This document shows, one piece after another, positions 16,971 through 25,699 of a stretch of 64,000 nt of DNA. The DNA lies in assembly GCF_035989305.1 (NCBI RefSeq), contig NZ_CP108514.1:4813501-4877500 (forward strand). The letters are read 5' to 3'. Each line of letters starts with the position of its first letter. Within the stretch, counting starts at the first letter, position 1. The translations under genes and the position numbers were made by a program. This DNA is from Streptomyces sp. NBC_01233 (GTDB taxonomy: Bacteria > Actinomycetota > Actinomycetes > Streptomycetales > Streptomycetaceae). The notes below the pieces were generated by a model. That model was not told the DNA's origin. It saw only the letters and a program-made list of their open reading frames with translations, and searched no databases.

Positions 16971-18745
16971 CAAGACCACGGAGTTATGGCTTGTCCGGCG
17001 CTGTCAACAGGGGCGGGGACAGGGGCTTGTGGAGGTTGGGGTGGTCCACTCGGGGTCGAGGGTGTAGAGGCCCCGGCCGGTGCGGCGGAGGATTCCTTCG
17101 CGGACCCAGCGTCCCAGTTCTGCGCGTAGTCCTTGGGGATCCTCCAGTCCGATACCGCGGGCGATTTCACATGCGCGCCAGGTGCGGTGGGGATCGGTTC
17201 GCAGGAGTTGCAGTGTGCGGTCGCGGCGTCCGTCGGGGCCTGGGCCAGCGGAGGGGTTCACGGTGACACTGATGCTGGTGATCCTGGATGCGCCCAGGAC
17301 TTGTGCCTGGTGGGGCGGGGCGGCGTAGCGGGAGATCGGGCATTTGACGCGGCGTGGGTTGACGCGGGCCCGGCGGGGTGGGAGCAGATCGTGCAGCAGG
17401 GCCGGTGTGATTCGTCCCGGTCCGGTGTCGGGCAGTACGTCGGCTGCGGCGATGAGCTGGTCTTTTGCGGTCTCCAGGGCGACGGTGAAGGAGGCGCGGT
17501 CCGGGTCGGTGCCGGGGAGGGTCTCGACGGCCTCGGCCATCGCGCGGCGCAGTGCCTGGTAGACGGTCAGGTGAGCCCAGAGTTCTTGTTGGATCCCGGT
17601 CGCGTCCTGGGATCGCAGCACCAGGCCGTGCTGCAGGGTGTGCCGAAGCGAGTAGAACGCGGACTCGATCTCCCATCGCTCGTGGTAGAGCTCCACCAGC
17701 TCTGCGGCGGGGTAGCGACGGTGATCGGTCAGCGTGGTGGCCAGTCGGTAGTGGCCTTCCAGCCTCAGCCCTTTGGCGGTCGTCACCGCGATGTGCGCAT
17801 CGATGATCCTCAGCCGGGTCCCGTTGATCCTGGTCAGGAATGACCCGTCCGGCAGTAGTGCCCAGCGTGCGGGTGTCCGGGTTCCCTTGAGGCGTACCAG
17901 CAGCTGGGCGCCGGTGGCCGCGGCCTTCGCGAGGAAGTCGTCGGAGTCGAAGCCCCGGTCGTTGAGCAGCAGCATCCTGTTGTCCAGCAGTGGTAGCAGC
18001 TGCTCGGCGTAGCCGGTCTCCTTCTCGGGCGTCGGTCCGAAGACCGCACCGAGCAGGGCCCGGGTTCCGGTCTCGCACAGCACCATGATCTTCAGCATCG
18101 GATATCCGTCCGTGCCGTAACGATGCTTGTGTTTGCCCAGCCAGGCGCAGACTCGCGGCCGGTCAGGGGCCTTGGTGGAGCTGCAGCCGTCGAAGGCGAC
18201 TGTGCGCCAGCACCTGTATCGCACCCCTGGTGTGATCGGCTGTGCCACGGGACCGGCCAGTGTCTCGAAGAGCAGCCGCAGCGGCGCGGCGCCCAGCCGC
18301 CGGCGCACCTCTCGCAGCGCCTTCTCCGACGGACGCGGTGGAAGGAGCCCGCGCAGGCCGCAGGTGAGTTTGTCCCACACCCGCATGTAGCCCAGCTGCG
18401 GGAAGAGAACCAGTGCCAGCACGAAGTAGACACCCACCCTCGACGGCAGCAGCCTCAGCCTCCGCTGGGTTCCGCCAGTACGTTCCAGCACGTCATCGAC
18501 CAGTTCAAAGGGCAGGTGCCGGGTCAGCTCGCCCAGATGCCCCGGAGCGAAGACCCCGTCGGCGACGGTGATGGACGACGTGAGCGTGACGGTGGAACAC
18601 TGAACGGGCAACGGGGCTCCTTCAGGCGGGAAGACCTTGGTCGGCTTCCTCGCTCTACCAGGAGTCCCGTTGCCCTGACCGGCACTTCTCCCAAATACCT
18701 CGCCCCTGTTGACAGCGGCCGACAAGCCATAACTCCGTGGTCTTG
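16971..18745 (-). mobile_element. IS4-family element inside IS3 copy 1 (minus orientation)
   Basis: It is 1775 bp with inverted repeats of about 45 bases, starting CAAGACCACGGAGTTATGGC, with two mismatches. A 9-base duplication GAAGTATCC flanks it (16962-16970 and 18746-18754), splitting IS3 orfA. The transposase gene runs opposite to the host IS3. Confidence 0.92.
17004..18611 (-). CDS. IS4-family transposase with C-terminal winged-helix extension
   Basis: The 535-residue transposase starts at a TTG codon (18611) with AAGGAG 5 bases upstream. The DDE landmarks are visible: VAFDGCSS, LLNDRGFDSDDFL and the YREK-like segment YHERWEIESAFYSLRH. After the catalytic core, about 75 residues (RRDRTLQLLRTDPHRTWRAC; LGRWVREGILRRTGRGLYTL) form a winged-helix-like extension unusual for IS4. 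The frame is intact. The identical protein is encoded in copy 2 on the opposite strand, so both are recent. Confidence 0.9.
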   Translation of the reverse strand: MPVQCSTVTLTSSITVADGVFAPGHLGELTRHLPFELVDDVLERTGGTQRRLRLLPSRVGVYFVLALVLFPQLGYMRVWDKLTCGLRGLLPPRPSEKALREVRRRLGAAPLRLLFETLAGPVAQPITPGVRYRCWRTVAFDGCSSTKAPDRPRVCAWLGKHKHRYGTDGYPMLKIMVLCETGTRALLGAVFGPTPEKETGYAEQLLPLLDNRMLLLNDRGFDSDDFLAKAAATGAQLLVRLKGTRTPARWALLPDGSFLTRINGTRLRIIDAHIAVTTAKGLRLEGHYRLATTLTDHRRYPAAELVELYHERWEIESAFYSLRHTLQHGLVLRSQDATGIQQELWAHLTVYQALRRAMAEAVETLPGTDPDRASFTVALETAKDQLIAAADVLPDTGPGRITPALLHDLLPPRRARVNPRRVKCPISRYAAPPHQAQVLGASRITSISVTVNPSAGPGPDGRRDRTLQLLRTDPHRTWRACEIARGIGLEDPQGLRAELGRWVREGILRRTGRGLYTLDPEWTTPTSTSPCPRPC

Positions 18746-18746
18746 G

Positions 18747-19040
18747 AAGTATCCGCTGGAGTTGCGTGAGCGTGCGGTACGGATGTACCGGACCGCCGAG
18801 CCGAAGCCCGTGATCCGCCGCATGGCCGAGGAACTCGGCGTGCACCACGAGGCTCTGCGCAACTGGATCCGGCAGGCAGAGGCCGACGCCGGCGAACGCG
18901 ACGACGTGCTCACCACTGGCGAGCGGGAGGAGCTTGCCGCCCTGCGGAAGGAGAATGCACAGCTCAAGCGTGCGAATGAGGTCCTGCGGACGGCCTCGGC
19001 TTTTTTCGCGGCCCAGCTCGACCCGACCCGGCCCAGGTGA
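18747..19040 (+). pseudogene. IS3 orfA, 5' end separated by the inner IS
   Basis: The remaining orfA encodes KYPLELRERAVRMYRTAEPK, a helix-turn-helix (RRMAEELGVHHEALRNWIRQ) and a leucine-zipper-like part. The first codons (MPAPRK) lie at 16948-16970. A T6 run at the orfA/orfB overlap (TCGGCTTTTTTCGCGG) is the expected -1 frameshift site for making OrfAB. Confidence 0.85.
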
Positions 19041-19957
19041 CGGCGCTCGTTGACGAGCACCCGTATCTGGGGGTCGAGCCCGTACTCCGGGAACTGAACA
19101 TCCCCTCCTCCACCTACTACCGGTGGCGCCAGGCCGAGACCGAACCGTGCGAACGGCGCCGCCGGGATGCCGAGCTGACCAGCAGGATCCGGCAGGTCCA
19201 CGAGGAGTCCGGCGGGATCTACGGCTCACCCCGCGTGCACGCCGTCCTCAAGCGTGAGGGCGTCCACGTCGGCAGGAAGCGCGTCGAGCGGCTCATGCGC
19301 CAGGCCGGCCTGGCCGGGATCAGTCCCCGCCGGGGCAAGGGTTTCACTCGCCGTGACCCGGACGCCGATCTGGCCCCTGACCTGGTGCAACGCGACTTCA
19401 CCGCGGCCGGGCCGAACCGGCTGTGGGTTACCGACCTGACCATGATCCCCACCGGGGAGGGGCCGTTGTGGCTGTCCGCGATCCGCGACGCGTTCTCCCG
19501 CCGGGTGGTGGCCTGGGAGACCTCCGCCCGCGCCGACGCCGATCTGGTCCTGACCTCGCTGGAATACGCCCTGGCCAGCCGCGAGGTCGCCCCCGGAGAG
19601 CTTATTCACCACGCCGACCACGGCTGTCAATACACGTCCGTGAAGCTCACAACACGCCTGGTCAGGGCCGGGATCCAGGCTTCCATGGGCTCGGTCGGCG
19701 ACTCGTACGACAACGCCCTCGCGGAGAACCTGTGGATGGTCATCAAGACCGAGTGCATCCGCGGCCGCGTCTTCGCCACCAGGGCCGAGGCGAACCTCGC
19801 GCTCTTCGAGTACATCGACGGCTTCTACAACCCCCGCCGCATCCAGAAACGGCTCGGCTACCTCAGCCCCATCGAGTACGAGGAGAAGCACTACGCCAAC
19901 CAGGCAGCGACCGAACAAGTGAACCTGAAACCACGTCAACCCACCCTGACCAGCTAG
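19037..19957 (+). CDS. IS3-family transposase OrfB (integrase core)
   Basis: This 306-residue OrfB has an HTH_21-like start (ELNIPSSTYYRWRQAETEP) and an rve integrase core with DDE residues in LWVTDLTMIPTGEGPLWLSA, HHADHGCQYTS and SYDNALAENLWMVIKTECI. It normally works as an OrfAB fusion made by -1 frameshifting. Because orfA is interrupted, this copy can move only if OrfA is supplied from elsewhere. It is identical to 30529-31449. Confidence 0.93.
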   Translation: MTALVDEHPYLGVEPVLRELNIPSSTYYRWRQAETEPCERRRRDAELTSRIRQVHEESGGIYGSPRVHAVLKREGVHVGRKRVERLMRQAGLAGISPRRGKGFTRRDPDADLAPDLVQRDFTAAGPNRLWVTDLTMIPTGEGPLWLSAIRDAFSRRVVAWETSARADADLVLTSLEYALASREVAPGELIHHADHGCQYTSVKLTTRLVRAGIQASMGSVGDSYDNALAENLWMVIKTECIRGRVFATRAEANLALFEYIDGFYNPRRIQKRLGYLSPIEYEEKHYANQAATEQVNLKPRQPTLTS

Positions 19958-20156
19958 TCAGCCCCTCCCGCAGTGCGGGGGAACCTCACCCTGGCACGTG
20001 CCGTTGACCGTTTCTCCCCGCCCGACCTGGCATGGGTTCGGCACGCGTACGGCTGGCGGCCACAGGTCGTTATCAGTGGCCGGGAGCGTCAAACTCTGAT
20101 CCGTACCTCCAGCTGGATCGGTCAGCCCCGGTTCGCGCTGCGATCCGCGCTGCTGC

Positions 20157-21380
20157 TCAGCTCTGGTCGGACGCGAGCCCGGTAGCCGGCGTGGTGTCCT
20201 TCTGCGCAGGAGCGGCTCGATGCTTGGTGCCGGGTACGACGCAGGCCCTGCCCTGTGGAGGTACGGTTCCGAATCCCGCTGCTCGGCCGGGTGCCGGTCG
20301 CCGCATCCCTGTGCGCCGTGCTGTGCGTCGCCACAGGTGAGGCAGGAAGGCGTAGAAGCGGTCGGGAAGGAAGACGGCGTCCGCAACGATCATTGCGCCG
20401 GAGAAGAGGGGCAGCCCCAGGAGCACTGCGATGCCGATGTGCATGCCCAGCAGCACGGTCAGAACGGGATACTTGAGCCTGCCGAAGAGCACGAACGGGA
20501 AGGCGACCTGCAAGAGCACCGTCACGTAGCTGGCGATCGCGATCACCATCGGGTACTCGTCCACGAGGTGGGAGAGTGCGGGCCAGGGCTGGAAGAGGTC
20601 GAGGTTCAGGGCGTAGTGGAGAGCGGTGCCGCCGCCCCAGGTCGGGCCCTGGATCTTGTACAGGCCGGCCGATCCGTACAGGAAGCAGACCTGTGCCGCG
20701 ATGACGAGGATGCCGCAGTTGTGCACCACCGTCGTCAAGGTGATGCGAGCGTCCCGAAGTTGCTGTGCGTACAAGCTCCTCACGGGCTCCGGCGCGTTGC
20801 CCGCGCGGGCTGTCTTGAGCCGCTCTCGGCGTGCGTCCAGGGACCAGTGCCGACCGCACGCGGTGAGGACGAGGTAGAGGGCCATCAGCAGGATCAGGTT
20901 GTCGCCCCCGTCCGTCATGAAGATCGATCTGGCATGGAAGGAGGTCACCACGACGGCGAAGAGGACGGACAGGGCGCGGGTCCGCCAGCCCAGCATGAAC
21001 AGCGCGGACGTGACGAGGGCCGTCACGTAGCAGAGCTCGAAGTAGGCGCGGCTGTCGGACAGGATCAGGATGCTGTTCCAGCCGGTCTGGTCGAAGAGCT
21101 GTTGCGCCAGCGCGGGTGTCCAGGGGGAGCCGGGGCCCCAGATCTCGTCACGGTGCGGGAACTCGCGCAGCAGGAAGATCAGGTAGAGCAGCCCGTAGCC
21201 GATGCGCAGAACCGACGCGGCGTACAGGGAGACCGGCCGGTCGGTGAGAAGCACCCACAGATCGCCGATCCGGTCGAGGAGCCAGCGGTGGGCCGTGCCG
21301 GCGAACGAAGCCTCCTGGGCCGCGGGTCCGTGCGGCGTGGCTGCCGTGGAGGGGAGCTGGGGGATCTGCTCATTTCCCAT
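20157..21380 (-). CDS. HTTM-domain membrane protein (SdpB / gamma-carboxylase-like)
   Basis: The 407-residue protein is rich in transmembrane helices (about eight) and carries HTTM-type segments such as RIGYGLLYLIFLLREFPHRD, FHARSIFMTDGGDNLILLMA and YGSAGLYKIQGPTWGGGTAL. The HTTM family includes vitamin K-dependent carboxylase relatives and SdpB, which matures the Bacillus SDP toxin. Its start overlaps the DUF5819 gene by 11 bases and has a GGAAGG site. The pair is probably an SdpA/SdpB-like unit, by analogy only; no toxin gene was found beside it. It ends 170 bases from IS3 copy 1. Confidence 0.8.
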   Translation of the reverse strand: MGNEQIPQLPSTAATPHGPAAQEASFAGTAHRWLLDRIGDLWVLLTDRPVSLYAASVLRIGYGLLYLIFLLREFPHRDEIWGPGSPWTPALAQQLFDQTGWNSILILSDSRAYFELCYVTALVTSALFMLGWRTRALSVLFAVVVTSFHARSIFMTDGGDNLILLMALYLVLTACGRHWSLDARRERLKTARAGNAPEPVRSLYAQQLRDARITLTTVVHNCGILVIAAQVCFLYGSAGLYKIQGPTWGGGTALHYALNLDLFQPWPALSHLVDEYPMVIAIASYVTVLLQVAFPFVLFGRLKYPVLTVLLGMHIGIAVLLGLPLFSGAMIVADAVFLPDRFYAFLPHLWRRTARRTGMRRPAPGRAAGFGTVPPQGRACVVPGTKHRAAPAQKDTTPATGLASDQS

Positions 21381-22110
21381 GGGAGGTCACCTTCCACCAG
21401 GGCAGGAGCCGGTCCTCGGTGGGTGCCGGCGGGCGGTTTCCGGCCGGAGTGCCGGGCGCAGCGACGGGCAGTGTGACGACCCGGAGCTGAATGAAGTCGA
21501 AAGCGCCGCCGTCGTTGTGGGCGGCGACGCGGTCCGCGGCGATGTTGCGCAGGTACGTCTGCAACATCACGGCCCGTTCCGAGCGTGCCGTGTCGCTTCC
21601 TCCGTGTGTCTCGACGTAGGAGGTCCAGGCGCGGCGCAGAAGGTTCTGGGACGTGTGGCTCGGAAATACATTGTGGTCGACTGCGGAATGGTCCACGGCA
21701 GCCAGGTCGAACCAGGGTGTCACCTGCACCGATCCTTTGGAGTCGGTGTGTGCGGTTCTCGCCAGGATCTTTCGGTTGAAGGAGTCGGGGTCCGGGGCGA
21801 AGAGCCGCCAGTTCTGTTCGAAGAGCGGGAACACCCATCCATTGACCTGCGAGCTGTACCGCTTCGATACGGGGTTGGAGGGGGCCACATGAAGGAACAC
21901 CAGGACGACGTGGACCAGAGCCGTCACCAGGCAGAGGACTACGGCGGTGTGCAGCCCTGCTTTCACCGTACGAACGCCCATGGGCGGCTTATCCGGTCTG
22001 ACCGCTTCGTCATGGCGCTGCGGGGGGACCGGACCGGAATCGGACTGATGGAGTTCCTTCACGTCCGCAGATTCAATTCCGCTCGACACCGCCCACCCGG
22101 TCTTTCTCAT
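21370..22110 (-). CDS. DUF5819 family membrane protein (SdpA-like partner)
   Basis: The 246-residue protein has one transmembrane helix (about 50-70, HTAVVLCLVTALVHVVLVFL) and an extracellular part with NPVSKRYSSQVNGWVFPLF, WRLFAPDPDS and a later LRRAWTSYVETHGGSD segment typical of DUF5819. It is encoded immediately before an HTTM protein, the same order as sdpA-sdpB. The role is unknown; joint action on an exported substrate at the membrane is inferred. The start could also be the internal Met at about residue 44. Confidence 0.75.
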   Translation of the reverse strand: MRKTGWAVSSGIESADVKELHQSDSGPVPPQRHDEAVRPDKPPMGVRTVKAGLHTAVVLCLVTALVHVVLVFLHVAPSNPVSKRYSSQVNGWVFPLFEQNWRLFAPDPDSFNRKILARTAHTDSKGSVQVTPWFDLAAVDHSAVDHNVFPSHTSQNLLRRAWTSYVETHGGSDTARSERAVMLQTYLRNIAADRVAAHNDGGAFDFIQLRVVTLPVAAPGTPAGNRPPAPTEDRLLPWWKVTSHGK

Positions 22111-22146
22111 GTCTGCTGATCGCCTGAGGTCTCTGCGACTCTCACC

Positions 22147-22190
22147 GACGGCGCGCGGCGGATTCGATGAGGATTCCGCCGCGCGCCGTC
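22147..22190 (-). terminator. Strong hairpin terminator
   Basis: A perfect 16-base stem, GACGGCGCGCGGCGGA with its complement, encloses a 12-base loop. It lies 33 bases after the stop of the ice-binding-like gene at 22223. Confidence 0.75.
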
Positions 22191-22222
22191 ATTCGATGAA
22201 CGGGCTTCGTGCAGCCTGCTGC

Positions 22223-23482
22223 CTAGCCCTCGTGGCCCGCGGGCTTGTTGCTGTAGCCGTAGTGGTCGCCGGGCTTCCCGTCGTGGCCGTGGTCGTGGTC
22301 GTGGCCCGGCTTACCGGGTCCCTCGTCGTGCCCGTTGTCCGGGCCGCCGTGCTCCGGCCCGTGGTGCTCCAGGCCACCGTGGTCCGGACCGTCATGGCCC
22401 GGACCGCCGTGGTCCGGTCCGCCGGGCTGACCGCCGTGCCCGCCGGTGACGTTTCCACCGGTGATGGTCCCGCCGGTGGTGTTCCCCCCGGTGGTGTTCC
22501 CCCCGGTGGTGTTCCCACCGGTCGTGTTGCCGGCCGTGTTGCCCGCGGTGTTTCCGGAGGTGTTGCCGGCGATGTTCCCCGAGGTGCCGCCCGACACGAG
22601 GTCGACGATCGGTCCGCCCAGGAGGCCACCACCGATCAGACCCACGGTCGTACCGGTCGTCGATCCGGCGGTCGGCGTTCCGGTGGTTCCCGTCGTCGTG
22701 CCGGTGGTCGTGCCGGTGGTGGTGCCGGTGGTCGTGCCACCGGTGGCGCACCCGCCGAGGAAGATTCTGTTGGTGTCGAGCGTCACGGCACCGTTACGGG
22801 CCAACGCTCGACCTTCGATGTTCGTCCCCGTGGTAACGCTGATCGAGGTCAGAGCCATGATGGTGCCCACGAAGGTGGAGGTGGTGCCTAGGGTGGCCGA
22901 ACTCCCGATCTGCCAGTACACGTTGCACGCCGAAGCACCGTTTGTGAGGAGCACCCGGCTATTGGAGGCAGTCGTCAGGGCTTCTGGGATCTGGAACACC
23001 CAGACGGCGTTGGGGTTTCCCCCCGCGTCCAGGATCAGGTCGCCGGTGAGTCCGACACCACTGGTAGCCGTGTGAACGCCCGGAAGCAGCGTCTGGCCGG
23101 CGCCGATTCCCGCCGCGAGCGCGAAGTCCGTGGCCTGGCCGGCAGCGTTGTTGTAGGCCTGGACCAGGTCGGACTTGGCCTGAAGCGCTACAGCGTCCGC
23201 AGCGTGCACGGCGCCGAGCACCAAGCCGGGGGGGAACCCGGAGATGGCAGGGTTCGGGTGCGTCCCGAGGTCGTGACTGATCACGGAGGGGCCGGTGTTC
23301 GTGACTCCCTGACCTGCCAGGACGGAGTAGCTGGCGGTGGTGCCCAGCGGTACGGGTGTCGCGATGGCCATTGCCTGCGTCGGCAATCCGGCGACCATGA
23401 CAGCGGCAACCGTGACGGCGACGGCCGAGGACAGCCAGCCGGACAGAGTGCGGCGCCGAGCCGCCTGGATTTTCAGCTTCAT
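22223..23482 (-). CDS. Secreted DUF3494 ice-binding-like protein with Thr/Asn/Gly repeat tail
   Basis: The 419-residue protein has a signal peptide (ending QAMA), a DUF3494 domain ([60 protein letters not shown]) and a low-complexity tail. The tail starts with TGTT repeats, continues with NTTGG repeats and ends in a His/Asp/Gly/Pro-rich stretch. Unlike the product of 14528-16177 it has no LAxTG signal, so it is probably released. The two domains share [15 protein letters not shown] exactly, so the proteins are paralogues. An AT-rich leader (23600-23700) precedes it. Confidence 0.85.
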   Translation of the reverse strand: MKLKIQAARRRTLSGWLSSAVAVTVAAVMVAGLPTQAMAIATPVPLGTTASYSVLAGQGVTNTGPSVISHDLGTHPNPAISGFPPGLVLGAVHAADAVALQAKSDLVQAYNNAAGQATDFALAAGIGAGQTLLPGVHTATSGVGLTGDLILDAGGNPNAVWVFQIPEALTTASNSRVLLTNGASACNVYWQIGSSATLGTTSTFVGTIMALTSISVTTGTNIEGRALARNGAVTLDTNRIFLGGCATGGTTTGTTTGTTTGTTTGTTGTPTAGSTTGTTVGLIGGGLLGGPIVDLVSGGTSGNIAGNTSGNTAGNTAGNTTGGNTTGGNTTGGNTTGGTITGGNVTGGHGGQPGGPDHGGPGHDGPDHGGLEHHGPEHGGPDNGHDEGPGKPGHDHDHGHDGKPGDHYGYSNKPAGHEG

Positions 23483-23907
23483 CAAGAGGCCATTTCCTGT
23501 GGGGGGCCGTGGCGTACCGGGCCCTGCCGTTCGCCCGGGAAGCCCTGGTGTGTCGCTGCGGCATATTACGCAGGAAATTTCGCGCACCAGCAATGAGCAA
23601 GGTGCGGAGGGGGATTAATATAAACGCATTCCACGGCTGAAATCGCGCTGAAAATAATCAGACTCACATTGTCGATCATCCGATATTGCCCCCGAATGGG
23701 CAGAGCTCGGTTAACTCGCAAGGGGCAGCGCCGCACACCTGCCCAAATAGATCCAACCGCCGAACACGGAGATGTACCGCCGGTCAGGTGATCTCGCGAA
23801 CCCGCAGGGGCGGGCGTGGCGGCCGGTTCGTCCCCACTTCTCAGTCCACCCGTGGACACGCAGTAGCGTCCCGTCGGCCCGCAGCCGTGGCTGTCGTGGG
23901 TGCGGGA

Positions 23908-24230
23908 TCAGTCAGCGGCGCGGGCCGCCTGCTCGCGGAGATCTTGGGCCTCCGGGACTCCGCTGTATCGGCGCAGGCGTACGCGCATGTCCTGGAGGGC
24001 GGCCTGGATCTCCACGGAGCGGATGCCGTCGGCGCAGTCCAGGAAGTCGCACCAGGTGGCCATGGCACCGTCCACGTCGCCTTGGCGCAGGCGTACGCCG
24101 CCCAGGTCGGCCAGGACGATGGCTCGGGTGCGGCGGCGGTCGAGACCATGGATGTCGAGGGCGAGGTGGAAGTGTTCCTCGGCGGCGTCGAGGTCGCCGC
24201 GACGGGAGAGGCACTCCGACGACGAACGCC
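23908..24230 (-). pseudogene. C-terminal remnant of a TPR-containing regulator
   Basis: The minus strand encodes a TPR-like C-terminus: LSRRGDLDAAEEHFHLALDI, then RRTRAIVLADLGGVRLRQGD, VDGAMATWCDFLDCADGIRS and IQAALQDMRVRLRRYSGVPE. Streptomyces XRE-type regulators and related proteins often end this way. The N-terminal part, with the DNA-binding domain, is missing. The match stops at about 24230, where it abuts the truncated phosphatase on the other strand. Confidence 0.6.
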
Positions 24231-24315
24231 GGCGGGAGGTCGCCGGAGGCATCGACGCCCGGGTGCGCGCTGCCCGGGACAAGGGGTCGGTGAAAAGGGG
24301 GGCGGATGCGTGGGA

Positions 24316-25218
24316 GTGGAACTCGGGAAGCAGCTCTTCCTCCCTGATCACCCCGGTGAGGACGCGATGGGGCAGATCGGTGCGACCGCACATGCCTTGG
24401 CCTACATCGTCACCGCGAACCGGTCCTTCACCGATGTCTACCAGTGGGGCCGCCGTACGCGGCCCCTGAACCTGGCGGCCGAGATCCAGCACCGGCTCCT
24501 TCCCACCACACTGGCATGTGAGGCGGCCCAGTTCACGGTCGCCGGAGCGCTGGAACCGGCGACGCACGTCGGCGGTGACACCTTCGACTACGTCGTCGAC
24601 CGCGACACCATGCAGCTCTCCGTCACCGATGCCATGGGCCACGACGTGGAAGCCGCGCTCCTCGCCACTCTGGCCGTGGGCGCCCTCCGTAGGGCCAGAC
24701 GTGCCGGCGCCGAGCTCGAAGTACAGGCCTTGGAGGCCAACCGGGCCGTCATCGACCACGGCGGGCGGGGCTTCGTCACCGGGCAGCTGCTGCGCATCAG
24801 CCTGCTCGACGGGATGACTCAGTTCGTCAATGCGGGGCATCCCTGGCCGCTGCGCCTGAGACACGGAAGGGTCGAGGAGATCGTTCCCGAAGTGGATCCA
24901 CCATTCGGGGTCCGTCCCCGTGCCGCCTACCGGGTGCAGCGGCTGGACCTGCAGTCGGGTGACCGGCTGGTGATGCTCACCGACGGCATGCTGGAGCGCC
25001 GTGCTGTCGAGGCGGACCTGCCCTCTCTGATCGTGGACACATGCGATCTCCACCCCCGCGAGGCCTCCCGGGCCCTGGTCGCAGCGGTGCTGCACGCTCA
25101 CGGTGGCCGCCTCCAGGACGACGCCACGGTCATGTGTCTGGACTGGCACGGCACCCATCAGGCCACGCGCAGCGCAGACGCCGGGGCGGACCTCACAGAA
25201 GCATCAGCGCCTGAATAG
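24316..25218 (+). CDS. SpoIIE-type PP2C phosphatase, N-terminally truncated
   Basis: From about codon VELGKQLFLPDHPGEDAMGQ onward the frame gives a nearly complete SpoIIE-like serine phosphatase: NLAAEIQHRLLPTTLACEAA, the metal-binding THVGGDTFDY and VTDAMGHDVEAALLA motifs, TQFVNAGHPWPLRLR, and DRLVMLTDGMLERR. Only the first part of the usual Streptomyces homologue is missing. The GTG at 24316 could still serve as a start. The upstream open frame from 23686 runs antisense through the TPR remnant and is not real coding. The target would be a phosphorylated anti-sigma antagonist, by family knowledge. Confidence 0.7.
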   Translation: MELGKQLFLPDHPGEDAMGQIGATAHALAYIVTANRSFTDVYQWGRRTRPLNLAAEIQHRLLPTTLACEAAQFTVAGALEPATHVGGDTFDYVVDRDTMQLSVTDAMGHDVEAALLATLAVGALRRARRAGAELEVQALEANRAVIDHGGRGFVTGQLLRISLLDGMTQFVNAGHPWPLRLRHGRVEEIVPEVDPPFGVRPRAAYRVQRLDLQSGDRLVMLTDGMLERRAVEADLPSLIVDTCDLHPREASRALVAAVLHAHGGRLQDDATVMCLDWHGTHQATRSADAGADLTEASAPE

Positions 25219-25336
25219 CACTCCGCCCACCACCCGGCTTGCAGCCACGACCCGACGATGACGACCGAAGCGGGGCGGTCGCGCGAACGCCGCCCTGGGG
25301 GCGTGCGGCCCGCCGACGCCGGCGGGCACTCTCATC

Positions 25337-25675
25337 TCAGGCCGAGGACGGCGGCGCGGATGATTCGGCGGCGCGGCGGTATTCGGCGTTGATGCGCTGG
25401 GCTTCCTCGAGCTGGTCCTCGAGGATGATGATGCGGCAGGCGGCCTCGATGGGCGTGCCCTGGTCGACGAGTTCCCGCGCGCGGGCGGCGATGCGCAGCT
25501 GGTAGCGGGAGTAGCGGCGGTGGCCGCCCTCGGAGCGGAGCGGGGTGATGAGGCGGGCTTCGCCGATGGCGCGGAGGAAGCCCTGGGTGGTGCCGAGCAT
25601 CTCGGCGGCCCGGCCCATGGTGTAGGCGGGGTAGTCGTCGTCGTCGAGACGGCCGAACGAGTCGTCTGCTGTCAT
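25337..25675 (-). CDS. MerR-like helix-turn-helix regulator
   Basis: The 112-residue product has a MerR-type winged helix (YTMGRAAEMLGTTQGFLRAI, then LITPLRSEGGHRRYSRYQLR) and a short helix (CRIIILEDQLEEAQRINAEY). It lacks a long effector domain, so it resembles the small MerR-like proteins common in actinomycetes. The promoter would lie in the odd 25.7-26.4 kb region. Intact. Confidence 0.8.
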   Translation of the reverse strand: MTADDSFGRLDDDDYPAYTMGRAAEMLGTTQGFLRAIGEARLITPLRSEGGHRRYSRYQLRIAARARELVDQGTPIEAACRIIILEDQLEEAQRINAEYRRAAESSAPPSSA

Positions 25676-25699
25676 TGAACCTCTCTCATGGAACGCGTG

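Larger units (their letters stand above)
16879..19988 (+). mobile_element. IS3-family element, copy 1, split by an IS4-family element
   Basis: The ends are inverted repeats TGAGCTTCCCCCG and its partner CGGGGGAACCTCA, with a 3-base duplication (CCC) outside, as expected for IS3. Without the inner IS and its duplication it would be about 1326 bp. orfA begins at 16948 and is cut after about 23 bases by the inner element, resuming at 18747. orfB is intact. Copy 2 at 28371-31480 has the same length. Confidence 0.92.

Noticed and set aside
18123..19040. A 305-residue fusion gene
   Set aside because: It joins antisense of the IS4 transposase with the rest of IS3 orfA across the inverted repeat. 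It has no start signal and is not a natural protein.
23686..24300. N-terminal extension of the SpoIIE phosphatase
   Set aside because: This stretch is antisense to a TPR-like remnant and has no resemblance to the phosphatase family.
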